From positions 2,666,692-2,730,691 of the forward strand of contig NZ_CP031093.1 of the NCBI RefSeq assembly GCF_004851605.1: DNA of 64,000 nt. The letters are read 5' to 3'. Positions within the stretch are counted from its first letter, which is position 1; each line of letters opens with the position of its first letter. The notes below the pieces were generated by a model. The model worked only from the letters and a program-made list of their open reading frames with translations. It was not told the origin of the DNA and made no database searches. This document shows positions 10,736 through 20,100 of the stretch, one piece after another. The DNA comes from Hydrocarboniclastica marina (GTDB lineage Bacteria; Pseudomonadota; Gammaproteobacteria; Pseudomonadales; Oleiphilaceae). The position numbers and the translations under genes were made by a program.

Positions 10736-12523
10736 TTAGAACTCGTCAGCCGTCAGCGCCATCATTGCGTCGCTGCCACTTCTTACGCTTTCCGCCAGGG
10801 AAACGGTCCTGGGCAGCAGGCGGCTGAAGTAGAAGTCGGCTGTTTTGAGTTTACCGCTGAGAAAGCTGTCCGCAGCGCCTCCACTCTGACTAGCCACCTT
10901 CACAATGCGTGCCCACATGTATGCGAGCGCCGTGTAACCAAAGAGGTCAAGATATTCGACTGAGGCGGCACCGATCTCATTTGGATTCTGCGCGGACCGG
11001 TCAATCACAATTTCAGTGACATCTGACAGACGCTCCAGCGCTGCAGCAAGCGGCTCCAGATAAGGACGCAGCGCCTCGTCGCTCGAGTTCTGCTCGATAA
11101 AGCCGGCGATTTCGCTGGCGAAGATCTCGTAGAACTTGCCGTTGTTTGCCACTACTTTGCGCCCCATCAGGTCCAGAGCCTGAATACCGTTGGCGCCCTC
11201 GTAGATTTGTGTAATACGCGCGTCCCGCACCAATTGTTCCTGACCCCATTCGCGTACGTAGCCATGCCCCCCGAACACCTGCTGGCCAATGACACAGCTT
11301 TCGAATCCGCGGTCCGTAAGGAATGCCTTGGCCACTGGGGTAAGCAGCGCAACCATGGCTTCAGCCGTTGTCTTTTCACCGCTTTCCTGCACGTATTTGG
11401 CGCGGTCGAGCCACAGTCCCACGTAGGTAGAAAATGCGCGCCCGCCCTCGATATAGCCTTTCATTGTCAGCAGCATACGACGCACATCCGGGTGCACCAA
11501 CAGGGGGTCAGCCGCTTTTTCCGGGTGTTGCTTACCGGTCGGCGCCCGGCTTTGCAGGCGTTCCTTCGCATATTCTAGAGCATTCTGGAAGGAAGCCTCG
11601 GCAGCACCGATGCCCTGGATGCCCACGCCCAACCGTTCGTAGTTCATCATGGTGAACATGGCGTTGAGGCCCTTATTGGGCTCGCCGACCAGCCAGCCGC
11701 GCGCGCCATCGAAGTTCATGACGCAGGTCGCAGAGCCCTTGATGCCCATCTTCTTCTCGATGGAACCACAAGCCATGGCGTTCCGCTCGCCCAGCGATCC
11801 ATCTTCATTAACCATGAACTTTGGAACCAGAAACAGGGAGATACCTTTTGGCCCGGCTGGGGCATCCGGCAACTTGGCCAGCACCAGGTGGATGATATTC
11901 TCCGCCATGTCGTGCTCACCCCAGCTGATGAAGATCTTGGTGCCGCTGATGAGGTAACTGTCGTTGCTGTCCGGAACAGCCTTGGTGCGGATAATGCCCA
12001 GGTCGGTTCCTGCGTGGGGCTCGGTCAGATCCATTGAGCCCGACCAGACGCCCGCGTAAAGATTGGGCAGGTACTTTTCCTTCAACTCCTGGCTGGCATG
12101 GGCGTTAATAGCCAGGCTCGCACCCGCGGACAGCATGGGCGCCAGGCCGAAGCCCATGTTGGAGCCCTGCAGCATCTCTTCCCAGAGACCCACCAGCGTT
12201 TTCGGCATGCCCATGCCGCCAAACTCGGGGTCGCCGCCGAGGCCCATCCAGCCGCCTTCCATCAGCGTCTGGTAGGCTTCCTTGAACCCATCAGGGGAGG
12301 TGACATTTCCGTTTTCCCATTTACAGCCCTGCTCGTCGCCTTCACGGCTGAGCGGCGCGGTAACATTGGCGGTAACCTTGCCCGCCTCTTCAAGAATCGC
12401 ATCTGCAGTTTCGGGATCAATATGCTCACTCAGGCCCGGTAGGCGAGCCCATTCGGCGGGCGCATCAAAAACCTCGTTCAGCAAAAACCGCATATCCCGC
12501 AACGGAGCTTTGTACTCTGCCAT
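10736..12523 (-). CDS. Acyl-CoA dehydrogenase, 600-residue (DmdC-like) subfamily, copy 1
   Basis: FAD-dependent acyl-CoA dehydrogenase with the extended architecture: short N-terminal domain, the three-part ACAD core (MDLTEPHAGTDLG; GTKIFISWGEHDMAENIIH; FGGHGYVREWG; QIYEGANGIQALDLMGRK) and an extra C-terminal domain of about 120 residues. Length 595 aa fits the subfamily that includes methylmercaptopropionyl-CoA dehydrogenase DmdC and Pseudomonas fatty-acid beta-oxidation homologues. Substrate cannot be read from sequence; medium- or long-chain acyl-CoA is most likely. Its paralogue lies directly upstream, but a terminator between them suggests separate transcription. GAGGG precedes the ATG. 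Confidence 0.92.
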   Translation of the reverse strand: MAEYKAPLRDMRFLLNEVFDAPAEWARLPGLSEHIDPETADAILEEAGKVTANVTAPLSREGDEQGCKWENGNVTSPDGFKEAYQTLMEGGWMGLGGDPEFGGMGMPKTLVGLWEEMLQGSNMGFGLAPMLSAGASLAINAHASQELKEKYLPNLYAGVWSGSMDLTEPHAGTDLGIIRTKAVPDSNDSYLISGTKIFISWGEHDMAENIIHLVLAKLPDAPAGPKGISLFLVPKFMVNEDGSLGERNAMACGSIEKKMGIKGSATCVMNFDGARGWLVGEPNKGLNAMFTMMNYERLGVGIQGIGAAEASFQNALEYAKERLQSRAPTGKQHPEKAADPLLVHPDVRRMLLTMKGYIEGGRAFSTYVGLWLDRAKYVQESGEKTTAEAMVALLTPVAKAFLTDRGFESCVIGQQVFGGHGYVREWGQEQLVRDARITQIYEGANGIQALDLMGRKVVANNGKFYEIFASEIAGFIEQNSSDEALRPYLEPLAAALERLSDVTEIVIDRSAQNPNEIGAASVEYLDLFGYTALAYMWARIVKVASQSGGAADSFLSGKLKTADFYFSRLLPRTVSLAESVRSGSDAMMALTADEF

Positions 12524-12655
12524 TATTTACCCTCTCAGACGTTATATGCCCTGACACCCTTGAACCGGGTGACCAGTTGCCGCTCAAGTCGAGACGCTGG
12601 CTGCATTCCGACAAGTTGTCGGTCGCCAAGTTTACGACCTCGATAAAGCGCTATC

Positions 12656-12720
12656 AAAAAAAAACCCGTTCCAGAGCCCAGCCTTTTCCAGTGAAGAAGG
12701 CCACGAGCTCTGCAAACGGG
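12656..12720 (-). terminator. Rho-independent terminator of acyl-CoA dehydrogenase copy 2
   Basis: Read on the minus strand, CCCGTTTGCAGAGCTC pairs with GGGCTCTGGAACGGG and is followed by nine T residues (A-run at 12656-12664). It sits about 20 bp past the stop of the dehydrogenase at 12741-14540 and isolates it from copy 1. Confidence 0.8.
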
Positions 12721-12740
12721 TCGGCAGGTTCGTCACCTGT

Positions 12741-14540
12741 TTAGAATACGAAGTGCTCTTCCGGCATGTCCATCAGAGAATCTGCACCGGCAAGGACAGC
12801 TTCACCATGAGCCTTGGCGCGTGGCAGCAGGCGCTTGAAGTAAAAACGCGCAGTCTGAAGCTTGGCTGTGTAGAACGCCTCTTCAGATGTGCCCTGCTCC
12901 AGTTGCTGCTGGGCGACAACCGCCATTTTAGCCCACAGGTAGGCCATCACGAGGTAACCAGAATACATCAGATAGTCAACGCTCGCGGCGCCAACTTCGT
13001 CCCGGTTCTTCATGGCGGTCATACCCACTTTCATGGTGATATCGCCCCACTCTTTGTTATGCGCCTGCAGCGGCTGAAGCAGATCCTGAAGCTGCTCGCT
13101 CTCACCCTGCTCCTTGCAGAACTTGTGGACGATCTTGGTAAAACGCTTCAGCGACTCGCCCTGGGTCATCAGTACCTTACGACCCAACAGGTCCAGCGCC
13201 TGGATGCCGGTGGTGCCTTCGTAAATGGTAGCGATACGCGCATCCCGGACGATCTGCTCCATGCCCCACTCCGAGATAAAGCCGTGGCCACCGAATACCT
13301 GCATCCCCAGGTTGGTCGATTCACAGCCTACCTCGGTCAGGAAAGCCTTCGCGATCGGTGTCAGGAAGCTGAGCAGTTCGTCAGCCTCCTTGCGGACTTC
13401 GGCGTCATCACTGTAGCGAACCAGGTCGCTCTGCTGGGCTGCGTAGTAGATCAGCGCCCGTGCACCCTCGGCGAAGGCTTTCTGGGTCAGGAGCATACGA
13501 CGTACGTCGGGATGAACGATAATCGGGTCGGCCGGGCCGTCCGGATTCTTCACGCCTGAAAGGGAACGCATCGCCAGGCGGTCGCGAGCATAAGCCAGCG
13601 AACCCTGGAACGACAGCTCGGCCGAACCCAGACCCTGGATAGCGGTACCGATACGAGCAATGTTCATGAACGTGAACATACAGTTCAGGCCACGGTTTTC
13701 CGGCCCGACCAGGTAACCCTTGGCGCCGTCGAAGTTCATGACGCAGGTACTGTTACCGTGGATACCCATCTTGTGTTCGATCGAACCACACTTGACGGCG
13801 TTACGCTCTCCGACTTCGCCGTTGCCGGAGGTCAGGAACTTGGGCACAACAAAAAGGGAGATGCCTTTAGTACCCTGGGGCGCATCCGGTAGGCGCGCAA
13901 GCACGATATGAATGATGTTCTCGGCCATATCGTGTTCGCCGGCAGAGATAAAGATCTTGGTGCCAGTGATGCTGTAAGACCCATCGGCATTGGGCTCTGC
14001 CTTGGTCCGCAGGATACCGAGGTCAGAGCCACAGTGCGGCTCGGTCAGACACATGGTCCCGGTCCACTCGCCGCTGACCAGCTTCGGCAGATAGGTTTCT
14101 TTCTGCTCAGGTGTACCATGGCTTTCAAGAGTATTCTGGCAGCCGTGACTCAGACCGGGATACATGCCCCAGGCCCAGTTAGCGGTGCCGACCATTTCAC
14201 TCATGACCAGACCGATCGATGCCGGCAAGCCCTGACCGCCCAGTTCTGCCGGAGCAGTCATTGAAGGCCAGCCGCCCTCTACATACTGCTGATAAGCCTC
14301 TTTGAAACCAGCGGGTGTCTTTACCCCGTCCTCAGTCCAGGTGCAGCCTTCCTTATCACCCACAGCATTGAGCGGAGACAGGACCTGTTCGCAGAACTTG
14401 GCGCCTTCCTGGATGATGGCTTCGATCATGTCCGGGGTTGCTTCCTCACCGCCGGGCAGGCTGGCATAGTGCTTTTCACTCTCCAGCACTTCATTCATCA
14501 CAAATTTGATATCGCGCAAGGGGGCTTTATATTCAGGCAT
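12741..14540 (-). CDS. Acyl-CoA dehydrogenase, 600-residue (DmdC-like) subfamily, copy 2
   Basis: Paralogue of the neighbouring dehydrogenase with the same domain order and conserved blocks (MCLTEPHCGSDLG; GTKIFISAGEHDMAENIIH; FGGHGFISEWG; TIYEGTTGIQALDLLGRK). Length 599 aa. Oxidises an acyl-CoA to the 2-enoyl-CoA with FAD, passing electrons to ETF by family knowledge. A well-formed promoter about 170 bp upstream is overlapped by two PsrA-type operators, which points to fatty-acid-responsive control and hence a beta-oxidation role. GAGGTGTAGACA precedes the ATG. Confidence 0.93.
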   Translation of the reverse strand: MPEYKAPLRDIKFVMNEVLESEKHYASLPGGEEATPDMIEAIIQEGAKFCEQVLSPLNAVGDKEGCTWTEDGVKTPAGFKEAYQQYVEGGWPSMTAPAELGGQGLPASIGLVMSEMVGTANWAWGMYPGLSHGCQNTLESHGTPEQKETYLPKLVSGEWTGTMCLTEPHCGSDLGILRTKAEPNADGSYSITGTKIFISAGEHDMAENIIHIVLARLPDAPQGTKGISLFVVPKFLTSGNGEVGERNAVKCGSIEHKMGIHGNSTCVMNFDGAKGYLVGPENRGLNCMFTFMNIARIGTAIQGLGSAELSFQGSLAYARDRLAMRSLSGVKNPDGPADPIIVHPDVRRMLLTQKAFAEGARALIYYAAQQSDLVRYSDDAEVRKEADELLSFLTPIAKAFLTEVGCESTNLGMQVFGGHGFISEWGMEQIVRDARIATIYEGTTGIQALDLLGRKVLMTQGESLKRFTKIVHKFCKEQGESEQLQDLLQPLQAHNKEWGDITMKVGMTAMKNRDEVGAASVDYLMYSGYLVMAYLWAKMAVVAQQQLEQGTSEEAFYTAKLQTARFYFKRLLPRAKAHGEAVLAGADSLMDMPEEHFVF

Positions 14541-15060
14541 TGTCTACACCTCAGCTTTGAAGGACCGCAACCGCGCCAAATCGGAGCTACTCCGAGTCTC
14601 AGCGTTGAGCTTACAAATACAGGCAAAAGAGATTTAACGGGTCTACGAGGACGGGATCGACCCCGGACACTTCCAGCCGCCGCCGCTGGATCATGGAACT
14701 ATTTAAACGACTGTTTGAAACATACGTTTGCGCCCAGTTCTTGTCAAGCCGAGATCATAAAAAAGGCGAGCGCTAACCGCGCAAGTCAACGTGTTCGCGA
14801 ACGACAACCCAGACCGCCCTGCTACAGCCGAAATACGGAGTCGAGCGGTAACCCAACCCACTAACTGCAGGGGAAACTGTAAAAAAGGGGGGGGTAAACC
14901 ACATGCGCGACGGCTCAAGGCGCCAAAAGCTGTAAAAGGGAACGACTGCAAGAAATGTTGAGGTCAGGGCCAGCAACCGCGATCCGAGCGGACGAGTGGT
15001 TGCCGGCGTTACGGCTTCAGATGGCACTTCCTGATAAACTGTATGCCGACTGAGCTTTTA
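14541..15060. other. 520-bp intergenic region upstream of acyl-CoA dehydrogenase copy 2
   Basis: Holds the 5' leader and the promoter/operator block at 14703-14747. The rest (14750-15060) contains a homopolymer stretch near 14880 (A-run then G-run) and no open frame with a ribosome site or protein-like composition. I see nothing else in it. Confidence 0.5.
14703..14747 (-). promoter_or_regulatory. Sigma70-like promoter with overlapping PsrA-type operators
   Basis: On the minus strand TTGACA (14742-14747) and TATGTT (14719-14724) are exactly 17 bp apart. The palindrome GAAACATACGTTTGC (14717-14731) covers the -10, and a second one, TTAAACGACTGTTTGAA (14703-14719), covers the expected start site. 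Both fit the GAAAC-N4-GTTTC-like pattern bound by PsrA, the TetR-family long-chain fatty-acid sensor. The target gene is the dehydrogenase ending at 12741; the leader would be about 170 nt. Confidence 0.6.
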
Positions 15061-15318
15061 TCAGGCAGATGTATCGAGCAGCGTACCGACCATTTCATTG
15101 GCCGTTTTGACGACCTGGGACGATGCCTGAACATTGCGCTCATACAGCTTCAGATCAATCAAAGACTCCGCCACGCTCCCTGGCGCATCCGTCCTGCCCG
15201 TAGGCGTGCCTGCCTCAGACTCAACACCCGCGCTAACTATCTTGCGCGCTGCGGTATCCATGCCAATGATGCCCTGCTGTACACCTTGCAGACCCGAGCC
15301 CAACACACCGTTTATCAT
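15061..15318 (-). CDS. Small protein resembling the C-terminus of flagellar rod/hook proteins
   Basis: An 85-residue protein that begins MINGVLGSGLQGVQQGI and ends with a helix reading LKLYERNVQASSQVVKTANE then MVGTLLDTSA. This closely resembles the C-terminal helix of FlgE/F/G-type rod and hook proteins (QRAYQANA..V..TADEM..TLL in the family). A short N-terminal amphipathic helix and a Gly/Pro-rich linker complete it. GAGGTAG precedes the ATG. It follows bioD by about 50 bp on the same strand, so it may be the last gene of the biotin transcript, although its sequence suggests a motility link. Function is not known. Confidence 0.75.
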   Translation of the reverse strand: MINGVLGSGLQGVQQGIIGMDTAARKIVSAGVESEAGTPTGRTDAPGSVAESLIDLKLYERNVQASSQVVKTANEMVGTLLDTSA

Positions 15319-15370
15319 GGCTACTACCTCATCTCAGCCATTAGATACGTTCAGTTGATCATAGTGCTGG

Positions 15371-16072
15371 TTAATTTTCAATCAAATCCCGCATCACCTG
15401 ATCATCTATGTACTGTGCCAGCGCTCGGGGATCGGATTGAGTCTGATGCGGTAACTCGGCCAGGAGCGGCGCGCCCAGCGCCTGGGCCAGGAATGCCAGC
15501 GTCTGTGCTTCGGCCTGCATAGGCAAGGGAGATGCCCGGTTAGCGACCCAGCCAATCAACTGAAGGCCGTCACGTCGGATCGCCTCGGCGGTAAGAAGCG
15601 CATGATTTATCGCGCCCAGGCGAAGATCAACTACCAGGATCACCTGGCAGGCCAGCTCAACGGGAAGCCCGGCGTAGCTCTCACGTTCATTGAGCGGCAC
15701 CCGCCATCCGCCTGCCCCTTCTATCAGCAGAAAGTCAGCGGGTTTGAGCATTACGCCGCGGCAAAACCCGGCCAGCCTCTGCACCGACAGCCGAACACCC
15801 GCATTGACAGCCGCGACATGGGGGGCGATAGCTTCGGCCAGCGCAACCGGATTGACCTGCGAGTAGCTGAGTTGTTCTGTCATCGCTGCCTGTAACATCA
15901 GGGCATCGTCATTACGCAATCCTTCTGCTGTCTCTTCGCAGCCTGCCGCTACCGGTTTGAGTGCGAGCGTGCGGTAGCCTGCTCGGGCAGCAGCATATAG
16001 CAGCGCAGCAGACACCATGGTTTTGCCCACTTCGGTATCGGTACCGGTTATAAATACAGTTTTTCTGGCCAC
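15371..16072 (-). CDS. bioD: dethiobiotin synthetase BioD
   Basis: ATP-dependent carboxylase closing the ureido ring of dethiobiotin from DAPA and CO2, the penultimate step of biotin synthesis. The N-terminal P-loop FITGTDTEVGKTMVS is diagnostic and LLIEGAGGWRVPLNE is the second conserved block. 233 aa. It follows bioC by 9 bp in the bioB-F-H-C-D operon. Confidence 0.95.
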   Translation of the reverse strand: MARKTVFITGTDTEVGKTMVSAALLYAAARAGYRTLALKPVAAGCEETAEGLRNDDALMLQAAMTEQLSYSQVNPVALAEAIAPHVAAVNAGVRLSVQRLAGFCRGVMLKPADFLLIEGAGGWRVPLNERESYAGLPVELACQVILVVDLRLGAINHALLTAEAIRRDGLQLIGWVANRASPLPMQAEAQTLAFLAQALGAPLLAELPHQTQSDPRALAQYIDDQVMRDLIEN

Positions 16073-16081
16073 GTTTACTCC

Positions 16082-16879
16082 TCAGTTCTGGATAATCGCC
16101 ACTTTGTAGGTCGCGGGCAACTGCCCGGCAGGGGTAGCCAACGAGCCATACGCAGCTTCCAGACGACGCAATTTTCCCGGCGCTGTAGCACGGGTACCGG
16201 CTGCGGCTCCTTTATAACGGGCGCCCAGATCCTTGAGTTCGCGCAATAGCGCGCCGAGCCCGGGATAATTCAGCTTTATATCGACAACATCAACGCGAGC
16301 GGAGCCGAACACCCGCCGTACCTCGGCCTTCAAGTCGCTTTCGCTAAGAAAGCGGTTAACATGGGCTCGGCCAGGATCCACCTGCTGCCATGCCCAACTG
16401 AGTTCGCCCAACGTGCCGTCAACCAGCGTCGACGCGAGCAGCTGGCCGCCCGGTTTCAGCACACGCGCCTGCTCCTGGAACACGGAAGCCAGGTTCTCGC
16501 ACCACTGGATCGCCAGGCTCGAAAAAACAAGATCCAGACTGCCGTCTGCCAGAGGCAGGGCTTCGGCGTCTCCTGCCAGCCAGTGGTAAAGGCTGCGTTC
16601 ATGCCCCTCGGTCAGGTCCGCGCGGGCATGGCGCACCATCCCCTCGGCCAGGTCCATCGCTACCACATCCGCCTGGGGACAGGCGGCGGCGAGATCTTTC
16701 AGCGCAAGACCGGTTCCACAGCCCAAATCAAGCACATGCCCGGCAACCGGTTGCAGCCGCTTTAGCAAAAGCTCGATAACGATTTTCTGTAAGCGCGCGA
16801 CGCGATTGTAGCGGGGCGCTGCCGCACCAAAATCAGCCGCGACACGGGCTTTATGGGGCGACCAGACAAGCTCATTCAT
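16082..16879 (-). CDS. bioC: malonyl-ACP O-methyltransferase BioC
   Basis: SAM-dependent methyltransferase that caps malonyl-ACP so that fatty-acid synthase can build the pimeloyl chain. Class I SAM motif VLDLGCGTGLAL near residue 50 and an FSSLAIQWCENL block typical of BioC. 265 aa. The start overlaps the bioH stop by 4 nt. Position between bioH and bioD supports the call over a generic methyltransferase. Confidence 0.93.
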   Translation of the reverse strand: MNELVWSPHKARVAADFGAAAPRYNRVARLQKIVIELLLKRLQPVAGHVLDLGCGTGLALKDLAAACPQADVVAMDLAEGMVRHARADLTEGHERSLYHWLAGDAEALPLADGSLDLVFSSLAIQWCENLASVFQEQARVLKPGGQLLASTLVDGTLGELSWAWQQVDPGRAHVNRFLSESDLKAEVRRVFGSARVDVVDIKLNYPGLGALLRELKDLGARYKGAAAGTRATAPGKLRRLEAAYGSLATPAGQLPATYKVAIIQN

Positions 16880-17613
16880 GGGGCCTCCAGATTTTCGCCG
16901 GTCATCTCCAGTGTTTGCCCGAACTGGCGCAGGCTGACGGCGAGCGCGTCGGCATGGGCACCAAATGGCCAGTGTGCCATCCCTGCGGCAAGTCTGGCGT
17001 TAGCTACGCTACCTGTGCGAACAAGCGCCGGATCGACCAACGGGTCCTGATCACCGAACCAGTGGGAGTGCGGAACCTGGCAATTACGCCAGGCAGCCCG
17101 TCGGTCCAGATCGCCGAGCCAATCGAGACCAGCCAGCAGCGTCTCCCGCGGCCAGGCCGGCCCTTTTTTGAGCCAGGGCTGCCAGGCTTCTCGGCCTTCT
17201 GCCTCATACTCATCCCCACGAATCTGGAGCAGGAGGAAGCGCTTCCAGGCCCGCGCCGGGTTTGCGGCCACTCCGACCCTGAATTGCGCGAATTCTTCGA
17301 GGGGCATACCAGGCCAGTCCGGGCGGGCCAGAAACCTGGGTGAACTGCAGACCGTCCAGACTCCGGCAACCCGTGCCGGCGCTATTTGCGCAGCCAGCAT
17401 GGCGAGCTGACCACCTAAGGACCAGCCCGCCCAAACTGCAGACACGGGCGCCCGAGACAATAGTTGCCGGACCCAGGCCTCCGGTCCATGGGCCTCGGCG
17501 TAATCATGTACCGAAACCGTCATTACGCGGCCTGGCCAGCGGCGTGCCACGGTCGCTACCGCCTCCACCGGTACGCCCCAGCCCCCGATGAGAACTAATG
17601 GCAGGTCGCTCAT
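16876..17613 (-). CDS. bioH: alpha/beta hydrolase BioH (pimeloyl-ACP methyl ester esterase)
   Basis: Removes the methyl cap from pimeloyl-ACP methyl ester, releasing the substrate of BioF. The nucleophile elbow GWSLGG (Ser near residue 65), the acid in FGDQDPLVD and the histidine in MAHWPFGAH form a full catalytic triad. 245 aa, slightly shorter than E. coli BioH. It overlaps bioF and bioC by 4 nt each, so the three are coupled. Confidence 0.9.
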   Translation of the reverse strand: MSDLPLVLIGGWGVPVEAVATVARRWPGRVMTVSVHDYAEAHGPEAWVRQLLSRAPVSAVWAGWSLGGQLAMLAAQIAPARVAGVWTVCSSPRFLARPDWPGMPLEEFAQFRVGVAANPARAWKRFLLLQIRGDEYEAEGREAWQPWLKKGPAWPRETLLAGLDWLGDLDRRAAWRNCQVPHSHWFGDQDPLVDPALVRTGSVANARLAAGMAHWPFGAHADALAVSLRQFGQTLEMTGENLEAP

Positions 17614-18809
17614 GCCGTTGCGCCGGTCTGGCTACACCCGATAGATGACTGCTCGGCCGCCAAAGCATCCAGAAGCTGATCGAGATCTGCATGGGAATGG
17701 GCTGAGGTGAGAGTGACGCGCAGCCGGGCGGAGCCTTCGGGAACGGTTGGCGGCCTTATTGCGCTAACCGCGATGCCTCGGCCCAGCAGCGCCTGACTCA
17801 GGCGGCTCGCTTCGCGGGCATCGCCGATTAGTAGCGGTTGTATTGGCGTCGAAGAGGCCATAAGCCGGTAGCCAAGGGCAGCGGTCTCCTTACGGAAACG
17901 CACGATTAGCGCTTGCAGGTGGTCACGGCGCCAGACCTCATCTTCTGCCAGGCGCAAGCTGACCAGGGTGGCTGCTGCAATTGCTGGCGGCATGGCAGTG
18001 GTATAGATATAGGGCCGAGCAAACTGCACAAGGTAATCAATTAGCAGGCGGGGACCGGCAATGAAAGCACCCGCCGTACCCAAGGCCTTGCCCAGGGTGC
18101 CGACCACCAGGGGCACGTCCTCTTCACTCAGCCCGTAATGGCTGACGCTGCCTCGCCCCCCGGACCCCAGCACCCCATAACCATGGGCATCGTCCACAAT
18201 CAATAATGCATCGTGTTCCTTGGCTACCGCGCCAAGTTCATCCAGCGGCGCCAGGTCGCCATCCATACTGAATACCCCATCAGTCACGACAAACCGCTGA
18301 CTGCTGGACGAGACGGCGCTTTCGCTGTCTTTCAGCATCGCTTTTAACGCCTGATGGTCCGCGTGAGGGAAGCGCTTGAGTGTCGCCCGGCTTAACAGGA
18401 CGCCATCCAGTAGCGATGCGTGGTTCAGCCGATCCTGGAACACCAGGTCACCCCGGGTCGCCAGAGCCGCCAATACACCAAGGTTGGCGGCATAGCCACT
18501 GGAGAAGACGAGTGCGGCCTCACGGCCTGTGAACTCAGCAAGTGCATGCTCGAGTGCGTGGTGAGCCTGATGGTGACCGCAGACCAGATGTGACGCACCC
18601 GCCCCTACCCCCATGGTCCGGCAGGCCTCAGCCATGGCCTCGACGACCTGGGGATGATTCACGAGCCCCAGGTAGTCATTACTACAAAAATTCAGGCAGG
18701 ACTGACCGTCAAGCCGGACCCTTGGCCCTTGCGGAGAACCCAGAACCTGCCTTTTACGGTAGAGGCCCTGCTCGCGGCGCTGCTCAAGCCTGCCAGCCCA
18801 ATCACGCAT
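17610..18809 (-). CDS. bioF: 8-amino-7-oxononanoate synthase BioF
   Basis: PLP-dependent condensation of pimeloyl-ACP with alanine. Conserved blocks: [48 protein letters not shown] and the PLP-lysine segment [13 protein letters not shown] near residue 240. 399 aa, normal length. It starts 5 bp after the bioB stop. Confidence 0.95.
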   Translation of the reverse strand: MRDWAGRLEQRREQGLYRKRQVLGSPQGPRVRLDGQSCLNFCSNDYLGLVNHPQVVEAMAEACRTMGVGAGASHLVCGHHQAHHALEHALAEFTGREAALVFSSGYAANLGVLAALATRGDLVFQDRLNHASLLDGVLLSRATLKRFPHADHQALKAMLKDSESAVSSSSQRFVVTDGVFSMDGDLAPLDELGAVAKEHDALLIVDDAHGYGVLGSGGRGSVSHYGLSEEDVPLVVGTLGKALGTAGAFIAGPRLLIDYLVQFARPYIYTTAMPPAIAAATLVSLRLAEDEVWRRDHLQALIVRFRKETAALGYRLMASSTPIQPLLIGDAREASRLSQALLGRGIAVSAIRPPTVPEGSARLRVTLTSAHSHADLDQLLDALAAEQSSIGCSQTGATA

Positions 18810-18814
18810 TCGGG

Positions 18815-19930
18815 TTAAAGCTCAGCCGCGGTTTTCCCAACCGGCGCCGACGCATCATAGAAAAGATGAGCGGTACGTTCCTGTTCTAACGCCTCGACCA
18901 ACGCGGCTTCCTCATGCGCCTCGGGCTGGGTCTGCTCGCGCTGCTCCGGCCGAATGCCCAGCTTCTGGAACAGTTGGCGGTCCCGATCTGCTTCGGGATT
19001 GGCGGTTGTAAGCAGTTTTTCGCCATAGAAAATCGAATTGGCGCCCGCGAAGAAGCAGAGCGCCTGCATTTGCTCGTTCATATCTTCGCGACCAGCTGAA
19101 AGGCGGACATGGGATTCCGGCATGAGAATCCGGGCAACCGCGACGGTACGGACAAAATCGAACGGTTCCAGATCTGCCTCATCGGCCAGCGGTGTGCCTT
19201 CGACTTTGACCAGCATGTTGATGGGCACAGACTCCGGGTGCTTCGGCAGGTTTGCCAACTGAACCAGCAGGCCCGCCCGGTCATCCTCGGACTCTCCCAT
19301 GCCCATGATGCCGCCGCAACAGACCTTCATGCCGGCATCCCGAACATGGGCAAGTGTGCGCAAGCGGTCAGAATAGGTCCGGGTAGTGATAATCTGGTCG
19401 TAATATTCGGCCGAGGTGTCGAGATTGTGGTTGTAGTAGTCCAGTCCCGCTTCAGCCAGGGCTGAAGCCTGCTCGCCCGTCAGCATGCCCAGGGTCATGC
19501 AGGTCTCAAGGCCGAGAGACTTGACCTCGCGCACCATATCCAGCACGTACGGCAGGTCTTTTGCCGTAGGGCTCCGCCAGGCCGCACCCATACAGAAACG
19601 TGACGCCCCTTTTTCTTTGGCATTTCTCGCTTCGGAAATCACTTTCTGGATTTCGAGAAGCTTTTCTTTCTCCAGCCCGGTATTGTAGTGACCGCTTTGC
19701 GGACAGTATTTACAGTCCTCCGGGCAGGCACCTGTCTTGATCGAGAGCAATGTGCTGACCTGCACCTCGTTCGGATCAAAGTTCTGACGATGCACAGTCT
19801 GGGCCCGGAAGATCAGGTCATTGAAAGGCAGGGCCAAGAGCTCTCTCACCTCCGCCATGGTCCAGTCATGGCGTAAACCATGGGCAACGTTTGCAGTGGA
19901 AGGGATTGAGCTCACGGTGGCAGATGACAT
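18815..19930 (-). CDS. bioB: biotin synthase BioB
   Basis: Radical-SAM enzyme inserting sulfur into dethiobiotin. The SAM-cluster motif CPEDCKYC is near residue 70, with further conserved segments [11 protein letters not shown] and [10 protein letters not shown], and the cluster-binding arginine region RLSAGREDM. 371 aa, including a C-terminal tail rich in Glu/Gln. AGGAG precedes ATG 19930. It is the first gene of the bioBFHCD operon, driven by the promoter at 20073-20100. Confidence 0.96.
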   Translation of the reverse strand: MSSATVSSIPSTANVAHGLRHDWTMAEVRELLALPFNDLIFRAQTVHRQNFDPNEVQVSTLLSIKTGACPEDCKYCPQSGHYNTGLEKEKLLEIQKVISEARNAKEKGASRFCMGAAWRSPTAKDLPYVLDMVREVKSLGLETCMTLGMLTGEQASALAEAGLDYYNHNLDTSAEYYDQIITTRTYSDRLRTLAHVRDAGMKVCCGGIMGMGESEDDRAGLLVQLANLPKHPESVPINMLVKVEGTPLADEADLEPFDFVRTVAVARILMPESHVRLSAGREDMNEQMQALCFFAGANSIFYGEKLLTTANPEADRDRQLFQKLGIRPEQREQTQPEAHEEAALVEALEQERTAHLFYDASAPVGKTAAEL

Positions 19931-20072
19931 GGATTTGGCTCCTGCTTGAAGGTGCTGAAGCTGGGCCCAGACCTTTTGGGAACCGGACAGGAACTAAGCA
20001 CTTGCCGGAATTGCGGCCGCGCTGACCGGTTAGGGCGCAAAAGATCTCGGACCAACGCCAAGGATGGTGGAT

Positions 20073-20100
20073 ATGATACGGCCCGCCCGGTGGGTGTCAA
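20073..20100 (-). promoter_or_regulatory. Predicted sigma70 promoter of the biotin operon
   Basis: On the minus strand TTGACA (20095-20100) and TATCAT (20073-20078) are separated by 16 bp, giving a start near 20066 and a leader of about 135 nt before bioB. The -35 lies inside the left half of the BirA-like operator. Confidence 0.55.

Noticed and set aside
14756-14785. Second promoter (TTGACT ... TATGAT) upstream of the dehydrogenase
   Set aside because: Spacer is 24 bp, too long for sigma70; the promoter at 14719-14747 is far better.
14469-14864. Plus-strand ORF of 131 codons at the start of acyl-CoA dehydrogenase copy 2
   Set aside because: Overlaps the dehydrogenase start and its promoter in antisense; composition is not protein-like.
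14773-15027. Minus-strand 84-codon ORF in the gap before the small rod-like gene
   Set aside because: Trp/Pro/Ser-rich, no ribosome site, spans a homopolymer run and the dehydrogenase promoter area.
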